A stretch of 8,627 nt of DNA. Origin: AV17 sp046262735 (GTDB taxonomy: Bacteria; Verrucomicrobiota; Verrucomicrobiia; Chthoniobacterales; UBA10450). Made by a program: the position numbers and the translations under genes. Location: NCBI GenBank assembly GCA_046262735.1, contig JBHEMD010000207.1, positions 1-8,627 on the forward strand, in the 5' to 3' direction. The notes beneath the pieces were generated by a model. That model saw only the letters and a program-made list of their open reading frames with translations, was not told the origin of the DNA and made no database searches. Below are positions 5,666 through 8,627 of this stretch, in pieces (the stretch's first letter is position 1; every line of letters starts with the position of its first letter).

Positions 5666-8134
5666 TCATTCTGTCCGAAGCGCGACGATCGGATCCACAT
5701 TTGAAGCCCGGCGCGCGGGCAACCAGGCTGCTAAAAAAGCAACCGCTGAAATTAAAGAGACGATTGCGCTAAAGGTGATCGGGTCCCAGGCGCTCACGCC
5801 GAAGAGCAGGCTGTTCAACAGGCGAGTGGCGGCGAAGGCGCCGGCCAGTCCGATGATGACGCTGATGGCAACGAGCGCCATAGCCTGTCCGATTACTAAT
5901 CTGAAGATGTTGGATTGCGCGGCGCCGAGCGCCATCCGGATGCCGATCTCGTTTGTGCGTTGCGCCACCGAATAGGCCATGACGCCATAAATTCCGATCG
6001 CCGTCAGAACCAGCGCGCTTCCCGCGAAAATCGAAAGCAGGAGAGCATTGAAGCGCGGCCGGGCGAGTGAACGCGAAATGTAATCCTCAAAAACTCGAAC
6101 ACTGGTCAGTGGGATCGACGGGTCGATCGCGGTCAGTTCCTTGCGGATCGCATTAGTAAGCGCGGAAGGATTTGACACGCTGGTGCGCACCACGAGGGAC
6201 ATGATGTTGAAGGGAATTTGCGTGCGCGGCAGGTACATCTCCGGAGAATCTTCATTGCGCAACGAGAGGTGTTTCACGTTCCCGACCACCCCAATGATTT
6301 CGCGCATCTTCTCGGGGCCTGGTTCCGCGTTGAAGCCAGGTTGAATGCGTTTGCCGACGACGCCTTCGCCAGGGAAAAACTTTTGCGCGAAGCGATCGTT
6401 CACGATCACGGCCGGCGCGGAATGAAATTGATCGCGCTCATCAAAAACGCGTCCTTTGCGGAGCGGGATGCCGGTCGCTTTAAAATAATCAGTGCCGATG
6501 ATGCGGACGGGCGCGCCGGGACGCTGGCCTTCCGGCAGCGGATGGTCGGCATTGTCGAAAGACGTGACCATATTGCCGCCGCTCAACGGCAGTGGGACGA
6601 TGACGCTGGCCGATTCAGCGCCTGGAATTGCGCGCACGCGCTCGAGAAATTGATTAAAGAAAGCAATCACGTCCTCGTTTTTTGGATAGGCCGCGTCGGG
6701 GAGGGAGATGCGCGCGGTAAGCAAACGCTCGGTTCGAATGCCGGTCTGCACCCGGCCGAGACGAGCGAAACTTTGAATGAGCAGTCCAGCGCAGACCAGC
6801 AGAACCAGCGCGAGCGAGACTTCCGCGATGACAAGTGCGTTGCGTAGCCGCCCTTTGTTTTCCCCGCCGCCGCCGATGCGCATACCGGATTTAAGCGAGC
6901 TGTTGAGATCGACATGGGACGCCTGCCAAGCCGGGACGAGTCCGAAAACAACGCCGGTGGCTAACGAAACCAAAACAGTGAAGAGAAGGACTGCGCCATC
7001 GAGTTGAATATTGCTGATGCGTGGAATGTTTTGTGGAACCGTGCGGATGAGCGCGTCTGTTCCCCACTGGGCGAAGAGGAGACCGAGCAGTCCACCAATC
7101 GCCGCGAGGACCAAACTTTCGGTGAGCAATTGACGAATAATGCGCGCGCGACTCGCGCCGACCGCGGCGCGCAAGGCAATCTCTTTTCCGCGCACTGAAG
7201 CGCGCGCGAGCAAGAGGTTCGCCACGTTTGCGTTCGCAATGAGCAAAACGCAAACAACTGCGCCGAATAACACATAAAGCGCGGTGCGCACATCGCCGAC
7301 CAATTCTTCGCGCAACGGTTTCGCGATCACACCGAAGTAGGTGTTCGAGTCGGGATATTGTTTCTCCAGACTGGCCGCGATTGTGGAAAGATCGCTCTGC
7401 GCCTGCTCAAGTGTTACACCGGGTTTCAGGCGGCCAATCGCTTCGATACTGTGACTGCCGCGGTTCGCGGTTTGCGGCTTGGAATCTGGAGGAGAACCTT
7501 CCGCCACTGTCGCGTCCTCCGCGATTGTGACGTAGAAATCGATCGGGTCGCTTTGAATCGGGAATTGGAAGCCGGCCGGCATCACACCGATGACGGTGTA
7601 GTGGCGGCGATCGAGATCGATCGTGCGGCCGAGAACATTTTCGTCGCCGTTGAATTGTTTGCGCCAGAAATCGTAACCGATCACAACTTTGAAGCCGCCG
7701 GGCCCGCCTCCGCCCTGTTCGTCCTCCCGTGCGAAGCCGCGTCCCAGGAACGGTTGCACACCGAGGACATCGAAGAATTCCGCGCTCACCTTTGTGCCAG
7801 CCAAGCTGCTCGCGCCGGCTTCATTGGTGAGGGCAAATGGCCGCGTGCGATGCAACGCGACGCTGGAGAAGGAGCGGTTCTGTTCGCGGAAATCGAAGAA
7901 GTCGGGATAGGAAAGCGAATTCAGTTCGGTCCGATCCTTTTGTCGCGTGTCGCTCATGCCGAAGGCGACCAGTTCCTGCGGCGCGGGAAATGGCAGCGGC
8001 TTGAGTAAGACCGCGTTTACGACACTGAAAATCGCGGTGTTGGCGCCAATACCGAGCGCGAGCGTGAACACCGCAACCACGGTGAAGCCCGGTGCTTTCG
8101 TCAGCATCCTCAATGCGAATCGAAAATCGTTCAT
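5666..8134 (-). CDS. Duplicated MacB/FtsX-type orphan ABC permease (ADOP family), 822 aa (permease D)
   Basis: This is a complete ADOP-type permease, more distant from A-C and closer to the classical members of the family (N-terminus MNDFRFALRMLTKAPGF, then TLALGIGANTAIFS). TM1 is about 18-38; periplasmic domain 1 about 40-280; helices about 286-310, 338-358 and 381-401; helix about 434-456; periplasmic domain 2 about 460-690; helices about 698-720, 752-772 and 785-805. The coupling-loop motifs are EIALRAAVGASRARIIRQ (318-335) and EIGIRMALGAAQSNIFRL (729-746). Compared with A-C it has a glycine-rich insertion near 141-147 (GGGGPGG) and an extra Pro/Ser-rich loop near 207-228, both in periplasmic domain 1. 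The LLIACSN segment of its relatives reads LLIANAN here. The start at 8132..8134 matches the family N-terminus; a pyrimidine-rich leader, not a Shine-Dalgarno, precedes it. Stop is TGA. There is no nucleotide-binding domain. The partner ATPase and the substrate are unknown. Confidence 0.95.
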   Translation of the reverse strand: MNDFRFALRMLTKAPGFTVVAVFTLALGIGANTAIFSVVNAVLLKPLPFPAPQELVAFGMSDTRQKDRTELNSLSYPDFFDFREQNRSFSSVALHRTRPFALTNEAGASSLAGTKVSAEFFDVLGVQPFLGRGFAREDEQGGGGPGGFKVVIGYDFWRKQFNGDENVLGRTIDLDRRHYTVIGVMPAGFQFPIQSDPIDFYVTIAEDATVAEGSPPDSKPQTANRGSHSIEAIGRLKPGVTLEQAQSDLSTIAASLEKQYPDSNTYFGVIAKPLREELVGDVRTALYVLFGAVVCVLLIANANVANLLLARASVRGKEIALRAAVGASRARIIRQLLTESLVLAAIGGLLGLLFAQWGTDALIRTVPQNIPRISNIQLDGAVLLFTVLVSLATGVVFGLVPAWQASHVDLNSSLKSGMRIGGGGENKGRLRNALVIAEVSLALVLLVCAGLLIQSFARLGRVQTGIRTERLLTARISLPDAAYPKNEDVIAFFNQFLERVRAIPGAESASVIVPLPLSGGNMVTSFDNADHPLPEGQRPGAPVRIIGTDYFKATGIPLRKGRVFDERDQFHSAPAVIVNDRFAQKFFPGEGVVGKRIQPGFNAEPGPEKMREIIGVVGNVKHLSLRNEDSPEMYLPRTQIPFNIMSLVVRTSVSNPSALTNAIRKELTAIDPSIPLTSVRVFEDYISRSLARPRFNALLLSIFAGSALVLTAIGIYGVMAYSVAQRTNEIGIRMALGAAQSNIFRLVIGQAMALVAISVIIGLAGAFAATRLLNSLLFGVSAWDPITFSAIVSLISAVAFLAAWLPARRASNVDPIVALRTE

Positions 8135-8165
8135 GGGAGAGGGGAGAGATTAGAGAAAATAGAAA
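8135..8165 (-). other. 31-bp gap between permeases E and D with polypyrimidine leader
   Basis: On the coding strand the bases just before the permease D start are almost all pyrimidines (TCTCTAATCTCTCCCCTCTCCC minus its two A's), directly abutting the ATG. That is the opposite of a Shine-Dalgarno purine run. No terminator hairpin is seen. Possible roles are none, or non-Shine-Dalgarno initiation; the sequence alone does not decide. Confidence 0.45.
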
Positions 8166-8627
8166 TCATTCGGCACGTAATGCTTGAACGGGATTGACCA
8201 GAGTTGCGCGGCGCGCCGGCAACAAACAGGCAAGAAATGCAACCGCACTTAAAATGAGTGTGACGATAAACATCGTCCGCAGATCGGTTGCGCCGATTCC
8301 GAAAAGCAGACTTTGCAACAAACGCGTCGAGACAAACACGCCGACCAATCCGAGCAGCACACCAGCGCCGACGAAACGCATTCCCTGCCCGACAATTAAT
8401 CGGAGGACATCACCGCGTTGCGCGCCGAGCGCGAGACGAATTCCGATTTCCTGGGTACGCTGAGTTACCGAGTAACTCATCACCCCGAAAATCCCGGCGG
8501 CTGCTAATAGCAATGCAATGAGCGCGAACAAGCCGACCAGCATCGCGTTCAAGCGCGGTTGCGCGATCGATTTGGACATGTAATCAGCGAGACTTTGGCC
8601 CCGATAAACCGGTACGTCCTTGTCGAT
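8166..8627 (-). CDS. FtsX/MacB-type ABC permease (ADOP family), partial, N-terminus beyond right edge (permease E)
   Basis: Only the C-terminal 153 residues are in the window. The frame is open to the right edge: 16 residues (IDKDVPVYRGQSLADY) precede the first visible Met, which is therefore internal, not a start. The fragment contains the tail of the second periplasmic domain and the second FtsX core. It shows a helix after PRLNAMLVGLFALIALLLAA, the cytoplasmic loop EIGIRLALGAQRGDVLRL, two more hydrophobic helices, and the terminal LLPARRATLVNPVQALRAE with stop TGA. Helices resemble permease D (TRLL-SLLFG, LISAVAFLA-type segments), whereas the loop and the extreme C-terminus look like permease B. 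It is the most upstream gene seen in the probable operon, 31 bp before permease D. Its full length and N-terminus cannot be judged here. Family assignment is firm; function beyond permease is unknown. Confidence 0.92.
   Translation of the reverse strand: MDKDVPVYRGQSLADYMSKSIAQPRLNAMLVGLFALIALLLAAAGIFGVMSYSVTQRTQEIGIRLALGAQRGDVLRLIVGQGMRFVGAGVLLGLVGVFVSTRLLQSLLFGIGATDLRTMFIVTLILSAVAFLACLLPARRATLVNPVQALRAE

Noticed and set aside
5635..5700. 22-residue N-terminal extension of permease C
   Set aside because: It would overlap the 3' end of permease D and adds no recognisable sequence; the internal start matches permease A exactly.
4831..5772. Plus-strand open frame of 313 codons opposite permease C
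   Set aside because: It is antisense to a conserved gene, arginine/histidine-rich and unlike any family I recognise, and it runs across the C-D gap without a sensible start signal.
7358..8008. Plus-strand open frame of 216 codons opposite permease D
   Set aside because: It is a shadow of the permease D coding frame with no independent evidence of coding.
1..8627. Search for a novel defence or mobile system, CRISPR array, tRNA or riboswitch
   Set aside because: Coding density is nearly complete with one gene family, and no gap exceeds 40 bp. No array, tRNA-like fold, transposase or nuclease motif was seen.

Overview
The window is one long, tightly packed run of ABC-transporter permease genes, all on the minus strand and so transcribed from right to left. 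There are three complete genes (complement 5666..8134, 3217..5634 and 756..3176). A fourth is cut off by the left edge (complement 1..747, N-terminal 249 residues) and a fifth by the right edge (complement 8166..8627, C-terminal 153 residues). All five belong to the FtsX/MacB permease superfamily. The complete ones have the duplicated architecture known as ADOP (acidobacterial duplicated orphan permease): about 800 residues, with two successive copies of [TM helix - MacB-type periplasmic domain - three-TM FtsX core]. No Walker A/B or ABC signature motif is visible, so the ATP-hydrolysing partner is not encoded in the window.

Organism: the sequence is GC-rich (roughly high fifties percent by eye). 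Tandem ADOP genes are typical of Acidobacteria and are also abundant in soil Verrucomicrobiota (Chthoniobacterales type). Four of four visible starts lack a good Shine-Dalgarno sequence, and one gap holds an AT-rich TCGATT-type motif. Both would fit a verrucomicrobial or acidobacterial soil bacterium. This placement is inference, not proof.

Layout in transcription order: partial permease E (8627..8166), 31 bp gap, permease D (8134..5666), 31 bp gap, permease C (5634..3217), 40 bp gap, permease B (3176..756), 8 bp gap, partial permease A (747..1). Such short gaps, one direction and no visible terminator suggest a single transcript. Its promoter would lie beyond the right edge and its end beyond the left edge.

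Relationships: A, B and C form one subgroup and D and E look like a second, more 'classical' ADOP subgroup. The last 100 residues of B and C are 85% identical, while their second periplasmic domains have clearly drifted. A and C share a nearly identical N-terminus from which B differs more. The pattern fits serial duplication followed by diversification of the extracytoplasmic domains, perhaps with gene conversion of the membrane parts. Substrates and the partner ATPase cannot be read from the sequence. MacB-type relatives transport or mechanically act on peptides, lipoproteins, antibiotics or envelope factors.

I see no RNA genes, mobile elements, CRISPR arrays, riboswitches or non-permease genes. 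No stretch over 40 bp is non-coding.
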